A stretch of DNA of 64,000 bases from Anseranas semipalmata (Eukaryota; Chordata; Aves; Anseriformes; Anseranatidae), in contig VXAA01000923.1 of assembly GCA_013399115.1 (NCBI GenBank), positions 457,451 through 521,450 of the forward strand. The letters run 5' to 3'. This document shows, piece by piece, positions 11,301-23,705 of the stretch. Under the pieces are notes generated by a model that worked only from the letters and a program-made list of their open reading frames with translations, was not told the DNA's origin and made no database searches. A program made the translations under genes and the position numbers. How positions within the stretch are numbered: the stretch's first letter is position 1; each line of letters begins with the position of its first letter.

Positions 11301-14300
11301 TTTATTTTTTCCACTCTGTAGTTGAACTAAAACTATCTGGAGTCACTACCAAATCAAAAGTAATATGGGTTATTGGCAGTCAGCTCTTTGTGTAACTGTT
11401 GTGTCCATTAGTACACAGACTAGTGACAAATGATCTAACCGGTTGTGTTTTTTTTTTCCCATTTAGAATTAGTAAGGATTGTGCTCTGTTTTTTGTGTTT
11501 AAATTTTATTTTTTAAAGCTCATACTCTAATTAAAGCTGCAATTTAGTTTTGGAATTACTTTAATGATAATGCATAGTAAAATGTCTTATTGTGCGCTTG
11601 AGAATTTAATAGCATATGTTAGTATTGTGCTCCAGAACTCGTTCTGTGATTTTACTCTTTATTAAGAAATGCAACTTCAAACTTCATTTTCAACTCTTAA
11701 AATAGTTGTTAAAGAAGAGTGTTCGTTAATGGACTTGGTGTCCCAACATGCTAGGTTCTCTGTGTACACTAAAGAGAAAAAAAAACAACAACAACACTGT
11801 TTTATGATATACTAGGTTCGCCAAAAAATGTTGTATGCAGCAACCCGAGCAACACTTAAGAAAGAATTTGGAGGTGGTCATATTAAGGATGAAGTATTTG
11901 GAACAGTAGAGGTATGTTCTTCTCTTTAAAGTCAACACATTATTCTAAGGAATACTGAGTATAATAGCTGATTTTACTGGTATGAATTTGTGGTGCTTCT
12001 GTTCTTTTCCGATGAAGGAAAAAAAAGGTTAAAAGCTATGTGTATTACTCCAAAGTTAAAATGTAATTACTCTCATTTGAAAAAGTAATTAATTATATTT
12101 AACAACTTCAGGCTAGGATGTCCTTGCTTCAAATGGACATTAAAACTAAATAATCTAGGACTAACTAAGGAGAATCTTTTAATTTCAGTGCATGCATGTG
12201 AATCCTCAAAAAGCTGTAACACCTAAAACTTTCAGGCCAACTTTTTACAGAAACTATTATGGATATATGGGTCTGAATCAGAGGTGGGCTAGAACAGCTA
12301 TCAGTAAGACTTTAGAATCTGAAAACAAGTGTTTATATCTTAAACCAAGGACATGAAGCTGTCAGTTCTTTAAAATTTGACTGTGAGATGTAACTCGAAT
12401 CCATGGCTGCCATCTTAATTTTTGGAAACAGAGTTTTAGTAGCTACTGATTTGTTCAATGAAAATACTAGTAGGTGAGTGTTCAATTATAGTAAGATAAT
12501 TGGAAGGTGCATATATGAAGTCTAGCAAACTTCTAAGGAATGTTGAAAAGCCTGCAAGTGTTGTGCATGTAAGGAAATCTGAGGCTATTGCATTACCATG
12601 GTTTCCTTGGGAAATAGGTCTCAGTTGATTGTGATATCTGCCAGTTTGACCATGCTAAGTGTTGACTTCTTGATCCATTGCCAGTTGTAAACAGACAGAA
12701 GTTGGAGTTCTCAAAGAAACAGAATTCCTATAGCTTTCATGAAAACTGCTGATTACCTAGAGATCAAAGTTATTGCTCCCTTTTTCCTCCTTCAGCAAAG
12801 ACAGAGCGCAGCAGTTGTGTGCTGTTTGGCCTGTTGATTAGCTCATCCCATGCACAAACCTCAACCAAAACACAGCCACTCTTGACACAGGGAGCTTAGT
12901 GCTAAAGGAGAGGAAGGAGTTGGACATTTGGGGAAGAACAGAGGATATTGTAATGAGGAAAAAACTTTGGAAGAGGCATTTTGGAAGAGACATGAGCTAT
13001 TGTGGTGGACATACAGGTCCATAAGGACATGAGACTAACAATTTTGCTGCTCACTAAATAAATTATTATGTTTGGCATGAACCTGTGATAAAAGCTTCAT
13101 TATCCTAATAAACACACTAATGAACCTCCCTGGAGAGGCTATGTTGTAAAGAAGTTGCTAAGAGAGTTTACTAGTAGAGGTAATTTGATTTTTTTTTTTT
13201 TTTTTTTTTTGCCCATTGGCTGAATAATCTCTCACCATGACTTGCATCAAAACATTACCAATAGGTCTATGTAATATGTAGAACTTGTCTCTAGCCTTAC
13301 AACTTGGGGCCGAAGGCTGAGCTTCCATCTTGATTGTAAGGAAGGAGCATTGCATTTGTCTGTTACTGTAATTTCAAAATGTTCTTGGGGCACTTAGAGC
13401 ATGAAATCAATGTAACTCATCTTTTCCAAGTTCATTATATTACAGCCTAGTATATCTCTAAGTTTGTTTGGTTTTAATGTCTTTATAAAATAGTTTTTGA
13501 TTGTAGCTGGCCTCTTATGTTCATCTGTATGAAAATCACAGCTTCTTCAAAGAATGTGAGTCACAAACCTTACTCAGAATCTTCATCAGCAGCATCCAGT
13601 GGGCCGTTCATGTTTTTTTGTCCTTACTTTGTTAGACATAAGGATGGTGTAGTTGCAGTCAGCCTTGGTATCCTTGTAGAACCCGACTATGGTCCAACCT
13701 GCTACTTCACATGTATTGACTTTTTGATATCTCTAAACTCCTGAAATAAGACAGACTAGAATAATGACACAGGAAGTTGTGTTTGGGAAGGTCTGTCCCT
13801 CTCAGAAAGGGAAAAGCTGAGAGGGAGCTTTCAGTTTATGCTCAGAACTTGATTATAAAGTCATACCCACATGATTACATAAAGTCCTGGCCTTTTCTGA
13901 GTGACAACCTTAATTATGAAAGCGCAACAGTATTTGCCTCTGGTATCAGCGTCTTTGGAGAGGGCGAGAACTGACACAGAGTATTAATGACTTACCCAAA
14001 GCAGTTATCAAAATGCGTCACTTCCGTGAATTTGCATCCTAAATTGTTGGCAGTATTATGTGCTTACTCCCTGTCCTGAGGTAGTATTCCTGTCTCCCAT
14101 TTTTTCAGGTAGAAAGCTATCAATCAGCTACCAGTCTGAGCATGCAGATTTTATAAGAAAATATGTACTTTTTTTTTTTCCATAAGAATTGTGGCAGTTC
14201 TGTGATGTTCAGTCCAAGAAGGCTGAATAACTTCGTACATACCTCAGTCTTCATTAAGACCAATTTTTGGATTAGCAAGGTAATTAGGGGCTGATTGTGG

Positions 14301-17300
14301 AAATGCTGCCCACTGTACAATTTGGTACAAGAGCAGCCCAGTGGACCCTGCTGTTCAGGAAGCTGAGTTGAATTTGCAAATGCATGTACCATTGCAATCT
14401 ATTCAAATAAAATGAATATATGGGAAATAACTGCTTATTTATGCTGCATAGACTGTCTTGAAGAAGGCCTTTATTGTCAAAAAATGAAGAATACTGATAT
14501 TGTGCTTTCAGGATGATGTTTCACTGAATGGATATAAAAAATATTTGGTATCACAGTCCGCCCCTGCACCTCTGACTGCAGCAGAAGAGGAACTTCGGCA
14601 AATTAAGATTAATGAGGTACCCATGGTGTCTTTGAGCATGGTTGGGGCATTGAGTGCAGAGTTCCTAACATATTGTAGGAAGAAGTCTTTCTGGGTTAAA
14701 AAGGGCAGAACAGAAAATAGAAAGTTTCAGAAAGTTTGAGTGGATGAGGATACAAATTTCTCTCTCAATGAGTCGAGATCGCAGGATGATGATGGCTGGA
14801 GACAGCAGCGTGATCTTGCTGAGTTTGCAATGGCTAGTGTCTGGGTCAGAGGCCTCCCAGCTGAAGAGCTTACTTGTTGCAACTTTGTTCCCTGGCGTGC
14901 TTTTAATATCAATGGATGTGCTTCATTGTCAGGGTGTCTGAGCACTGGCACAGGTTTCCCAGCGAGGTTGTGGAGTCTCCCTCCTTAGAGACCTCCAGAA
15001 GCCACCTGGATGTGGTCCTGGGCAGCCTGCTCTAGGTGGCTGTGCTTGGGTGGAGGGGGTTGGACAAGGGGACTTTCAGATGCCCAGCCTCAGCCATTCT
15101 GATTGCCCACGTACATTTCACGTGGTGGCAGAAGTTGTAGTGAAAATGCAAAATAGCAACTGTTGCAGTGAGTAATCCCAAAGACTATTTCAGCAGCCTT
15201 TTTCCCTACATGAAGCTTCTCCCAGTGAGCTTCCAGAACCAGTTTACTTGTCTTTAATTCGAATCACTTCCTCTCAGTCTTAAAGTTCAAAAAAATACAA
15301 ACAGAAATCCAAGTAACTAGTCCTTTTAAAAGACTGATCTGTTTTTGCTACAAATGCGTTCCAGAAAGACTTCTAGCAAATGCCTTTAACCAAATAATCT
15401 GATGATTGCAAGTTAGCTAGTGACTGAAATGTTTCAGGGGATTCTTTTCTCACATTTTTTTCATGGCTTCATCTCTTGTTTGTGTTCAGACATGTATTAA
15501 TAGGTCTTGTGTTGATCTTATTAGTTCTTTAGGCTTACAATTTACAGCCACTATTCATGTGTTGGAAATACAGTTTGTTTTTCCAGCTGGATGCCAGCAA
15601 ACCATCATGTTAAATGCAGCTCTTTCTCTTCTCTAATGTTTTCACTCTCTAGCATGCTTTTGCTGTAACCGTGTTGTTTATTAACATTTCTGTGACTGGT
15701 GTCATTTGTCATTTTCAATCTCTGTTTTTGATTAATTCAATGTAGAAATGCACTTATCATCACCAAAAACTGCATTTTACCTCATGAGCTTTAAAACAAC
15801 AACAACAACAAAAGAATGTAAAACTTCTGTGGTATCAATGATCACTTCTGGTACTAATATTGTCTTTTATGCCCTACATGCATTGTGTTTAACAGCTGAT
15901 TCATGCAGACTAATACTTTATATATGCTCTAATGAAACTTTAGCAGCGATAGCTCTACTCAGAGATGCATAAACTGTAGATTGCTGCCATTTTGGCTTTG
16001 TTCGAAGCACCTTGTGATAGGTTAACTTGCATCATTTATATCTTCGTTGTATCTTCGTTTCTGCCATTATGAAGCCTGTAGTTAGGCTCACTGAAGCAGT
16101 GTTTCATTAACTTTTCCTGCTGTAGCTTCAGCAAACTAAAAGCTTTCTGATATTAAAAAGAAAAAAAAAATCGAGTTTTCCACATTTATATTCTTTTATA
16201 ATTACCCTAAGAAATATTTCACTGAATCAGGTCAAACATTTACCTAGCCTGCTGTCAAGACCCTGAGTGAGCAGCAGCAGGAATCTGGAAAGGGTGTAAG
16301 AGCAGGGCAAGAAGGCTATAATAATTCCTTTGAATACTCTCCCGTTGCCTCAGCCTTTACAGGTAGGGATCTTCCTGAGCAAGGCGTGATGTTTTACTGT
16401 ATAATTGTTTTTAATGTTTTTTTCATCCATCATCTAGTCTTGTTGTTTTTCTAAATCTTCGTAAAGTTTTTGTTGGCCACAGATCCTGTGGCAGTGTATT
16501 CCACAGCCTGACAAAGTACTATGTAAAGAGCTGCTGTGTGCTGTCTACCAGCTGATTCTGATACCCCTACAGATTGCACGGGGAAAGGCAGAGGAAAGTC
16601 ATTTCTCACTCTTTTCCCCCACTCCCCATTATATCTATGAGACCTCTGTATTTGTTATCAGTTACCTCTTCTGTGCTGAAGAGTCCTAATCCACATATTT
16701 GTTCCTCCTAAAGAAGGCACCCCATACTTCTGATCCTTTTGCTTTTCTCTGCAGTTTTTCCAGTTCTTCTATAAAATTTATGAAAAGGAGGGATGGGGAA
16801 GCCAGAACTGCATGTGGTATTCAAGCTGCGGGCATGTTACTGATAACTACAGTGCGTAATGATGTGTTCTGTTCTGTACTCTGTCTAACAATTCATAACA
16901 TTTCATTTGTGGGTGGGTGGTGGTGTTTAGGTTGTGTGTTTTTTTTTCTTTTTGTTGTTGTTGTTTGTTGGTTTTTGCCAAAACTAGCCACTGAGCTGAC
17001 ATTTTTTGAAATATTTTGTGTGACCTGCACAGTTTTGCTACTGAATGGTGGTAGCTGGCTCAACCCCATCACTATACAGGTAGAAGAGAGGTCGTTTTTC
17101 CTCCTACGTTGTTTTACATTTATTCACATCAACTTTCATCTGCCATTTAATCACCCTCTCAGCAGCCATCACTAACAAATCTTATGGTGTGATTTAAGTA
17201 TTTTTTAAGTGGCCTGGGTGTTTTTGGTTTTGTTTTGTTTTAGTGGTCTGAAATACGTTGCAGTGTGGACAAGCAGATTTTGATCCTTTTCCTAAATCTG

Positions 17301-20300
17301 GTGTTATGCTGGGTTACTCTCTTCCCCTTCCTGTCCCCAGACTTCACAGCTGGCTCTTATGTTTTTTTAAAATGTTTTATTACATTTTGTTCTGTAATGC
17401 CAATTTTATAATATTGTCTGTCAGTTCAAAAGTACAGCACAGCATATGAAAATCAAGGTCTTTCCTCCTGGCTTATTGTATCTTTGTACCAGAATTTAAC
17501 TTAGAGCTTCACTGACACTGAGGCAGTTTTCTTTCCTGTGATTCTGTGGGTTTTGCAAAGCTAGCTGTTTCAGAGACATGAAACTGTTCTCAGGTAAGCA
17601 AGCAAGGCATAACCTGTAAATTAAGAAAATGCAAATCTTTTGTAGAAGGGGATGATGGTTTAGTGTAGCTTCTTCTCAGAATAGCTACTGGTAACTCTGT
17701 GTGTTGCCATATGCAATGCATTGTCAGTTACTGTATGAAACGAAATGAATGCTTGCAAAGGTTTCTGTTTACATTTCAACTGACTTGTGTTTCAGGTACA
17801 AACGGATGTTGGTGTAGATACTAAACATCAAACACTGCAAGGAGTAGCATTCCCCATTGCTAAAGAAGCTATTCAGGCTTTGGAGAAATTGAAAAATAAG
17901 CAACTCAATTATGTGCAACTGGCAAGTATAAAATACTTTAAATATTTTTAATAGTGAGTACTAAATAGATTACCTGCATATTGAACAATGTGCAATTGGT
18001 GCCATATACTGATATGTTACCATTCTGTACTAGATTAATTAAATCTTTTTTTCCATCCTGTTATACTCTCTGGTTTGCTTTCTGTGTATTAACCATATGC
18101 AGTTTTTCTTCGTTAACAGCAAATTGATATGAAAAATGAAACTATTATTTTGGCCAACACACTTCATACTGAACTTAAGGACTTGCCAAGAAGAATTCCA
18201 AAGGATGCTGCACGTTACCACTTTTTCCTGTATAAGCATGCCCATGAAGGAGACTATTTGGAATCCATAGGTATGAGAAAATTTCCCAACATGAAATTGC
18301 ATTGGTTTGTTTCAAAAAAATTTAGTAATCTTGCGGCAGAGAGAAAGATGCAGGAATCTGATCTCTGTGTAATCATAAATTTCAGAGTGATTTGGTTGTG
18401 AAACTGACTTCTGAAGAGTCACCACATTTAGAAAGTAGTGAACTATTTCTTCTGATTATGAACACCCATGAATCAGTAGTCATGTGAAAAAATAAATATA
18501 CCCCCTTTTTGAAATGAAACGTGTGCTGAAGCAAAACATCCAAAATTCTGTTTTGGACATTTTCCCTTTCAGACTATACAGTTGCTTTGCAATGTCTTTC
18601 TGCTGTAAATGATTCTATGATACAGGTTTTGATAGGGTTTATTTTTGTTCTGATTTTTTTTTTCTGCAGTTTTCATCTACTCCATGCCAGGATATACCTG
18701 TAGTATACGAGAACGAATGCTATACTCTAGTTGCAAAAGTCCACTTTTAGAAATTGTAGAAAGACAGCTGTGGATGCAAATAATTAGAAAGGTAAGTACA
18801 CTGGGTATACTGGTATTTTTTCCATCCCTCGGTTCCCTTCTTAATATCTAACCATAATTGTCTCTGCCACCGCTTTCTGTAAACTATGGGAAGTGCTGCA
18901 TAGCTGTTAAAGATCTGCATAAGAGCTTGTCCTGAACAAGAAATACTTGTTGATTAAGCTTCAGGGCTTTTCTCTCGTCCATAATTTCTACACTTTCATA
19001 GATACAGTAAACATATTCTTCTGCATCAAGAGAATGTTTGAGAATAGTTTGAAGGACTATTTAGAAGTAACATGATTTCTTACTAAAAGGCCTGTCATTC
19101 TTTGGACCACAGCACGTTGTTGAACGCTAAATTCCTTTAAGGCCAAGGTTATGTAATGATTTTCAAAATAAAAAAATTCAAGCAGCAGTTGTGGAACTTA
19201 AACTGCATCTTAGGAGTCCTTGATGGGGCAAACAAGGACTTGTGATTAAGCTGATCTTTCCAGATTTTACTACTATGCTTAAATAACAAGGGCTTCTCAC
19301 TTCCAGAGCAGAGGCCATAGCAATGGTCCATTTGTGAAATATATGACGGATGGTTACATTCTTAACACTTGTGCTGTAAATTTAGAAGGATTTTGAGGCT
19401 TGGTTTCTGTGAGGATTGTGTCTACCTGAAAGAAAGTAGTAGACTTGTCACTAGCCATTTTTACTGCGGTAATGTAACTTAAGCAGATTATCAGTGCATG
19501 TTTTTATACATTATTATTTCTCAGAAATTTCTTCTTTAGATGAGACAAATGTGCCAAGTGACTCTTGAAATTCCTCTTTGTGAAGCGTGTACTTGTAACA
19601 GCAATACAGTGGCTGACAAGTCCATCGTGTGCTATGGTTGGCAGGCCACGGAGTGTTGAATACTCAGCAGGACAGGGCCAAGGCATTTGTCTGAACTCTA
19701 AATTCATGCAATTAAAAACTGGGGTTTGGCTTCAGAACAGTGTTTTCTTTCAGGTTTATACTCTTACATTTAAAACAAAACAAAACAAAACCCTTTGTTA
19801 ATTAAATTTATTTTAGCTTTTCCCTGGCTTGAATACTTGCTGAGTTGCAGTAGTCCACTAATTGTCTAAGCTGTTTATACTCCTGCCCTTCAGTCTCAAG
19901 AGACAACAATATATATGCACGTTGCTTTTGTAAGTTTATTTTTTAATGCACTTTATAGTGGAAAAAAAATTAATTCTTGAAATGTGAAGATTACATTGGG
20001 ACAATGAAAAGTTTTTACTTTTGAGGGGAGAATAAACAAAGGAAATTGTAGTTCTGAAAGATCATATGCTGCTTTCTTATCTTTTATTAAGGAAGTTTCT
20101 TGCGGAGAACTAAAGCACTTGTTTCCACGTGGAATGTTTACTCCTAGTTATTACTGTGTACACTGTGCTAAAGCTTGGGGCGAGAGAAGTTACTTGGCAT
20201 ATGTAGTTGTGCTTATATTTCAGGAAGAACTAATTAAATCAAAACGTACTTAACTTGATACTGGTAAGAACATGCTTTATTCTCAGAAAAACTATCCACG

Positions 20301-20643
20301 ATTTCTGAGGTGATTAGGTACAAGTTGGAGTACATTTCATGCTAGACTCTGACCATTATTGCACATACTGGTTTTAATAGAGTATTTAGAGCCTCAGCAA
20401 AATTTCTAAATTTTATTAAATATATCTTTAAGATGAATATGATAAGCTTTTTTTTTTTTTTTTTTCCCTCAGAGTGAAATAGATAATGGTGATGAGTTAA
20501 CTGCTGACTTTCTTTATGAAGAGGTTCATCCAAAACAACATGCACACAAACAAAGTTTTGCTAAACCAAAAGGTCCTGCGGGGAAGAGGGGAATACGAAG
20601 ACTGATCAGAGGTCCAGCAGAGACTGAAACACCTAGTGATTAG
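8234..20643 (+). CDS. TWF1: Twinfilin-1 (coding exons 2-9; exon 1 missing in gap)
   Basis: Twinfilin is a cytoplasmic actin-binding protein with two ADF/cofilin-homology domains. It sequesters ADP-actin monomers, caps or uncaps barbed ends and binds capping protein through its C-terminal tail. Eight exons join in frame: 8234-8311, 10369-10547, 11816-11911, 14512-14616, 17796-17921, 18120-18270, 18670-18791, 20473-20643. They give 1028 coding bases. With the 25 bases of the usual first exon (MSHQTGIQ plus one base) this makes exactly 350 residues, the human length. ADF-H domain 1 is roughly residues 5-140 ([36 protein letters not shown]) and domain 2 roughly 175-313 ([27 protein letters not shown]). 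The basic C-terminal tail includes [18 protein letters not shown] and ends at TAG 20641-20643. The exon 6/7 intron uses a GC donor. The gene is convergent with IRAK4. Identification is very secure; only exon 1 is unseen. Confidence 0.96.
9008..9060. repeat. Imperfect (TA/TG)n microsatellite
   Basis: Alternating TATATATGTG, TGTGTGTGTATATATATG and related steps in TWF1 intron 2. Confidence 0.75.
9431..9449. repeat. (CT)n microsatellite
   Basis: About nine CT units in TWF1 intron 2. Confidence 0.85.
10369..10547 (+). CDS. TWF1: TWF1 coding exon 3
   Basis: The acceptor is GGTTATAG and the donor CCT|GTAAGT. It codes for residues 35-94, the core of ADF-H domain 1 ([32 protein letters not shown]). 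Confidence 0.96.
11816..11911 (+). CDS. TWF1: TWF1 coding exon 4
   Basis: The acceptor is ATACTAG and the donor GAG|GTATGT. It codes for 32 residues (95-126) including [18 protein letters not shown], the long actin-binding helix of ADF-H domain 1. Phase 0 at both ends. Confidence 0.96.
14512..14616 (+). CDS. TWF1: TWF1 coding exon 5
   Basis: The acceptor is GCTTTCAG and the donor GAG|GTACCC. It codes for 35 residues (127-161), the end of domain 1 and the inter-domain linker ([18 protein letters not shown]). Confidence 0.95.
14936..15090 (+). mobile_element. CR1 LINE 3' fragment (TWF1 intron 5)
   Basis: The sense-strand CR1 3' region is recognisable: GGTTTCCCAGCGAGGTTGTGG, CTCCTTAGAGACCTCCAGA, CACCTGGATG, CCTGCTCTAGGTGGCTGTGC, and GGGGGTTGGAC. 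It is strongly 5' truncated, as is usual for CR1. The extent on the left is uncertain. Confidence 0.8.
16480..17172 (-). mobile_element. Old CR1/L3-like LINE fragment, antisense (TWF1 intron 5)
   Basis: Reads like the reverse strand of an ancient CR1/L3-type LINE: ATCCTGTGGCAGTGTATTCCA, GAAGAGTCCTAATC, CCAGAACTGCATGTGGTATT, ACTTTCATCTGCCATTTAATC. It is well diverged. The 158-residue open frame on the plus strand at 16699-17175 is an accident of this repeat and of the GT-rich stretch near 16910-16975. Confidence 0.65.
17796..17921 (+). CDS. TWF1: TWF1 coding exon 6 (GC donor)
   Basis: The acceptor is TGTTTCAG. It codes for 42 residues (162-203) starting [20 protein letters not shown]. The exon ends ...CAACTG and is followed by GCAAGT, a non-canonical GC donor. 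Using the nearby GTATAA instead would add bases and shift the next exon into an immediate stop. Confidence 0.92.
18120..18270 (+). CDS. TWF1: TWF1 coding exon 7
   Basis: The acceptor is CGTTAACAG and the donor ATAG|GTATGA. It codes for residues 204-254 of ADF-H domain 2 ([35 protein letters not shown]). Confidence 0.95.
18670..18791 (+). CDS. TWF1: TWF1 coding exon 8
   Basis: The acceptor is a T-rich tract plus CTGCAG and the donor AAG|GTAAGT. It codes for residues 254-294, including [20 protein letters not shown], the actin-binding helix of domain 2. Confidence 0.96.
20473..20643 (+). CDS. TWF1: TWF1 terminal coding exon 9
   Basis: The acceptor is a long T tract plus CCCTCAG. It codes for 56 residues and the stop TAG. 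It holds the end of domain 2 and the conserved basic tail ([18 protein letters not shown]) that contacts capping protein in the family. Confidence 0.96.
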   Translation, partial: SEIDNGDELTADFLYEEVHPKQHAHKQSFAKPKGPAGKRGIRRLIRGPAETETPSD

Positions 20644-22361
20644 AAACTGTTGTTTGCATTAATTATAGGGTATTACAGTTAAAAGAGAAAAAAATCTAAC
20701 TTTTGCTAATGAACTGAAATCATTCCATCCATAGTTGCTAGGGAAAAAAAAAAGCTCTTTTTACTCTCCCCTCTTCTGACCTCAACACTTCCCATGTTGT
20801 TACATGATTATATTTGTTGACCATATTTTATAACATGTGGAAGAGTTAATTATTTTAAAGGTAGAAGAGGAAAACTAAGCTAGTATCCTTTTATTTTAAA
20901 TTAGAATCCATTATTTAATAGCAATACATGTGATCATAAACTTCACAGACAAGACTATTAAGCCCACATTTTCTGTGGGTTAGTAGCAGCTGTATGCCTA
21001 GATAACAAACCTGTATCCGTATGAGTAGCATATTGAAACCTGTAAGACTTCACTTGTATGAAGAGCTGAAGCACTATATAGCATTGTCCCAGATACATTT
21101 TTATTTTTTCTGTTAGCTCTTATGGACACTAATATAGCAGAAGATTTTCTTATGTTTTTGATGTGATGGATTGTTGGATTTGATTTTTTTTTTTTTCATA
21201 GAAAAGATTAATTAAAATCCTTTATCAATTAATGTAAGTAGTTGTTGAGGAATAGCTGATTTTTATTTTTTTTTTTAATTTTTTTTCCTGTGCAAAAGCA
21301 TGGTCATTTCAAACTTGTAACTAATTTAGTGGAATTGTCTCTTAAAGAAATCTGACAGAGAACCACTACAGCCTTTCCAGGCTTCTATACCACTCGTAAG
21401 ACTTAATATATTAAGTACTGAAAGACCAAGTTAAATGTGACTAAAAGTGCTTCAGTCAGTATACTGAGTAGATTATGGAGCTGCTTTCAAAGCAATATGC
21501 TTAAAGTTTCTAATAAATCATTGATTGTCTATGCACTTGGATCTAAAACTGTGCAAGTTCAGTAAAAATGGAAATAGATTTGCTTCATAATGGTGATTTA
21601 TTCTTAAGAGCCTAGTGCTCTAGAATTATCAACTGCAGCTTTTAACTTTAAAGGTATTCTGAAAATGACTTTTCCTAAATGTTTGAACGTTAATAGAAAA
21701 TGAAATCTTAAACAAAATCCAACTGGGTCTTGAAAAACTGCTGGCAGCACCTGGCTAGGATTTTATGGAGTTGGTTTGTTTTTTCTGCTTCCCTTCTAAA
21801 TACTAAAATCAGCCAGAATAGTCTAAACTTGATTGAACCATGAGTAATTTGTTTAATAGGAAGAGGAAGAATAGATGATTTTAACAAGGAGATTAAGAAA
21901 TAAATAGATGGGGAAATCAAGTATTGGATGACCTTAAATATTTAAAATTGTGTAATGAGACAAATTCTAAAGGATAGATTATATTCCCCAGTGGGGACTT
22001 GCTTTTTAGTGTGAGCTTTTTATGTGAGCTTTGTGTTTTTTGATTATTTTTTTTATTTTATTTTTAAAGCTACATGGGAGCTGCACGTCTTGGTTCACTG
22101 CATATTCACTGCATTAGGTGCTGGTTGTATACATTATATAGCTGACTCATGTGTTTACCTGGTGGAAGATTGTTAAACAGAGTTCTGTGGGGAAATAAGG
22201 CTTAGACACTACAGGTTCCTAATAAAAATTGTTTCATTGTATTCATTATGTCATCTGGAGATACTAGCTTGTTATTGAGATTGCACTATATAATGTGAAG
22301 GTTGCAATAGTTGCTGGTTTTACTGTGTTTTTTACATGCAGTGGAAATCTGACACCTCAGC

Positions 22362-22592
22362 TTTTTTTTTTATTTAACTGTATACACTACATCAATCCAA
22401 TTCAATAGCTCTTGATCCTCAGCTAATCTCCTGCTTGCCCTTAGCTGCTGCGTTCTTCTTCTGCCGCTTGCCTTTACCTTCTAGGGCAATGAGCTGGTCC
22501 TCGGAATTCTTCTTGTGAGTACTACCTGTCAGACAAGCGTCATTGTTCCTAAACATGGTGAATGTGCGTGCAGCTTGTAACTCGTTGCATTT
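22362..22592 (-). pseudogene. Possible processed retrocopy fragment, source gene not recognised
   Basis: On the minus strand a frame is open from 22592 to a TGA at 22419-22421, with an ATG at 22556 in the context CACCATG. The protein is lysine-rich at its end (GKGKRQKKNAAAKGKQ) and begins CNELQAARTFTMF. Its codons are richer in G/C at third positions than the AT-rich flanks. About 45 bases after the stop there is AATAAA running into an A-tract (T-tract 22362-22371 on the plus strand). Frame plus A-tract suggests a 5'-truncated cDNA copy lying antisense in the TWF1 3' region. No splice acceptor with a pyrimidine tract precedes it. The source protein is unknown to me, and chance is not excluded. 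Confidence 0.3.
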
Positions 22593-23316
22593 TTAGTTGA
22601 AGTCTAAATCTTTTCAGCACCAAATTCTCCTTGTATTTTTTCTTTTTTAAGGTAAACATTTGACTTGTAGCAGTTAAAAATCACTGCAAGAGGGCTTTTT
22701 GTTTGAATTTAATATTCCTGCCTGTGTCAACCATGCCAAGAGTGCACATACATTTTTTACACTCATTTGAGCCAGTAAAGAAGTTCAGCTTTTTAATATG
22801 AACTGTTTTAAATAATGAATTGTTTGACCTGATGTGGTTATATGCATATTCTGCTGCTTTGTTGTTGTTTTTTCTCCTAATCCTGCCCTAGGTAGATGAG
22901 GGTAGAAGGCTTAATCTGGAGGAGGGCCAGAGCTAGTTAAATGATTATGTGAGGGAGCTCACAATGAGCTGCTGTAGGGTTCAGCCCAAACCAGACATTT
23001 TAAGTTACTCTACTTTCAAATATTTTATGTGAGTGTACAAACCCCTGACCAGCCAGCAAAGAGTAATGTCCTGAGCATATTTCCCTCTTACTTCTTCCCT
23101 AAAAGAGAAAGCCTACTGTAACAGACAATTCTCTTCAAATTATGTGAAGTCTTGCACTGCCAACTGCCTCTTCAGGCCTCTTGCAGCTATTCTCCTGACA
23201 AAGCAATAAGAAGCATCTGATCTTTTTGTAAGATCTATCATGTTTACATCGGTGTAGTTGCCTCACATAACACTACTGTAAAGGAATGTTCAGAGCCAGC
23301 ACACAATGAGGGCATT

Positions 23317-23322
23317 AATAAA
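23317..23322 (+). terminator. TWF1: Candidate TWF1 poly(A) signal
   Basis: AATAAA followed about 25 bases later by GTGTCTGTGG, a GT-rich element of the kind found downstream of cleavage sites. Confidence 0.4.
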
Positions 23323-23674
23323 AGTTATTCCTGAAAGTGTCTGTGGTCATTTAATAATTGAGTGTCCACTCAAAATTGTTGTTAGCCTTCATAAAGCCCC
23401 CAACCAATGCAGCTGCTTGTATTTAAATCACAACCTATTTGCTAGTTGTTAATTAACATGACAGGTAATTATTTTTGAAATGTTTATGGTGCAAAGTAGG
23501 GACAATTTGACTGTATAAACCTCCTGTCAGGGGCTTGTAAAATTAATCAAGGTAACAAATGCTCTGTTAGTTGGATAAACATTGATAAAGGAAAATTTTG
23601 ATTTATGCTGTCTAGGTATTCAATGAAAACCACCATCAGATGCTAAAATTATCTATTTTGTAATCTACTTTATA

Positions 23675-23680
23675 AATAAA
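23675..23680 (+). terminator. TWF1: Candidate distal TWF1 poly(A) signal
   Basis: AATAAA followed by TTTAGTTTGGTGTTTG. It is the most distal convincing signal before clearly intergenic sequence. Confidence 0.4.
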
Positions 23681-23705
23681 GATTGATGCTTTAGTTTGGT
23701 GTTTG

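Larger units (their letters stand above)
20644..23705 (+). other. TWF1: Probable TWF1 3' UTR and downstream flank
   Basis: AT-rich non-coding sequence follows the TWF1 stop. Candidate poly(A) signals AATAAA occur at 23317-23322 and 23675-23680, each followed by GT-rich sequence, which would give a 3' UTR of about 2.7-3.1 kb. Earlier AATAAA words also exist (near 21513 and 22220), so shorter forms are possible. No other plus-strand gene is visible here. Confidence 0.5.

Noticed and set aside
16699..17175. 158-codon plus-strand open frame
   Set aside because: It covers the antisense of an old LINE relic plus a GT-rich tract; no protein similarity.
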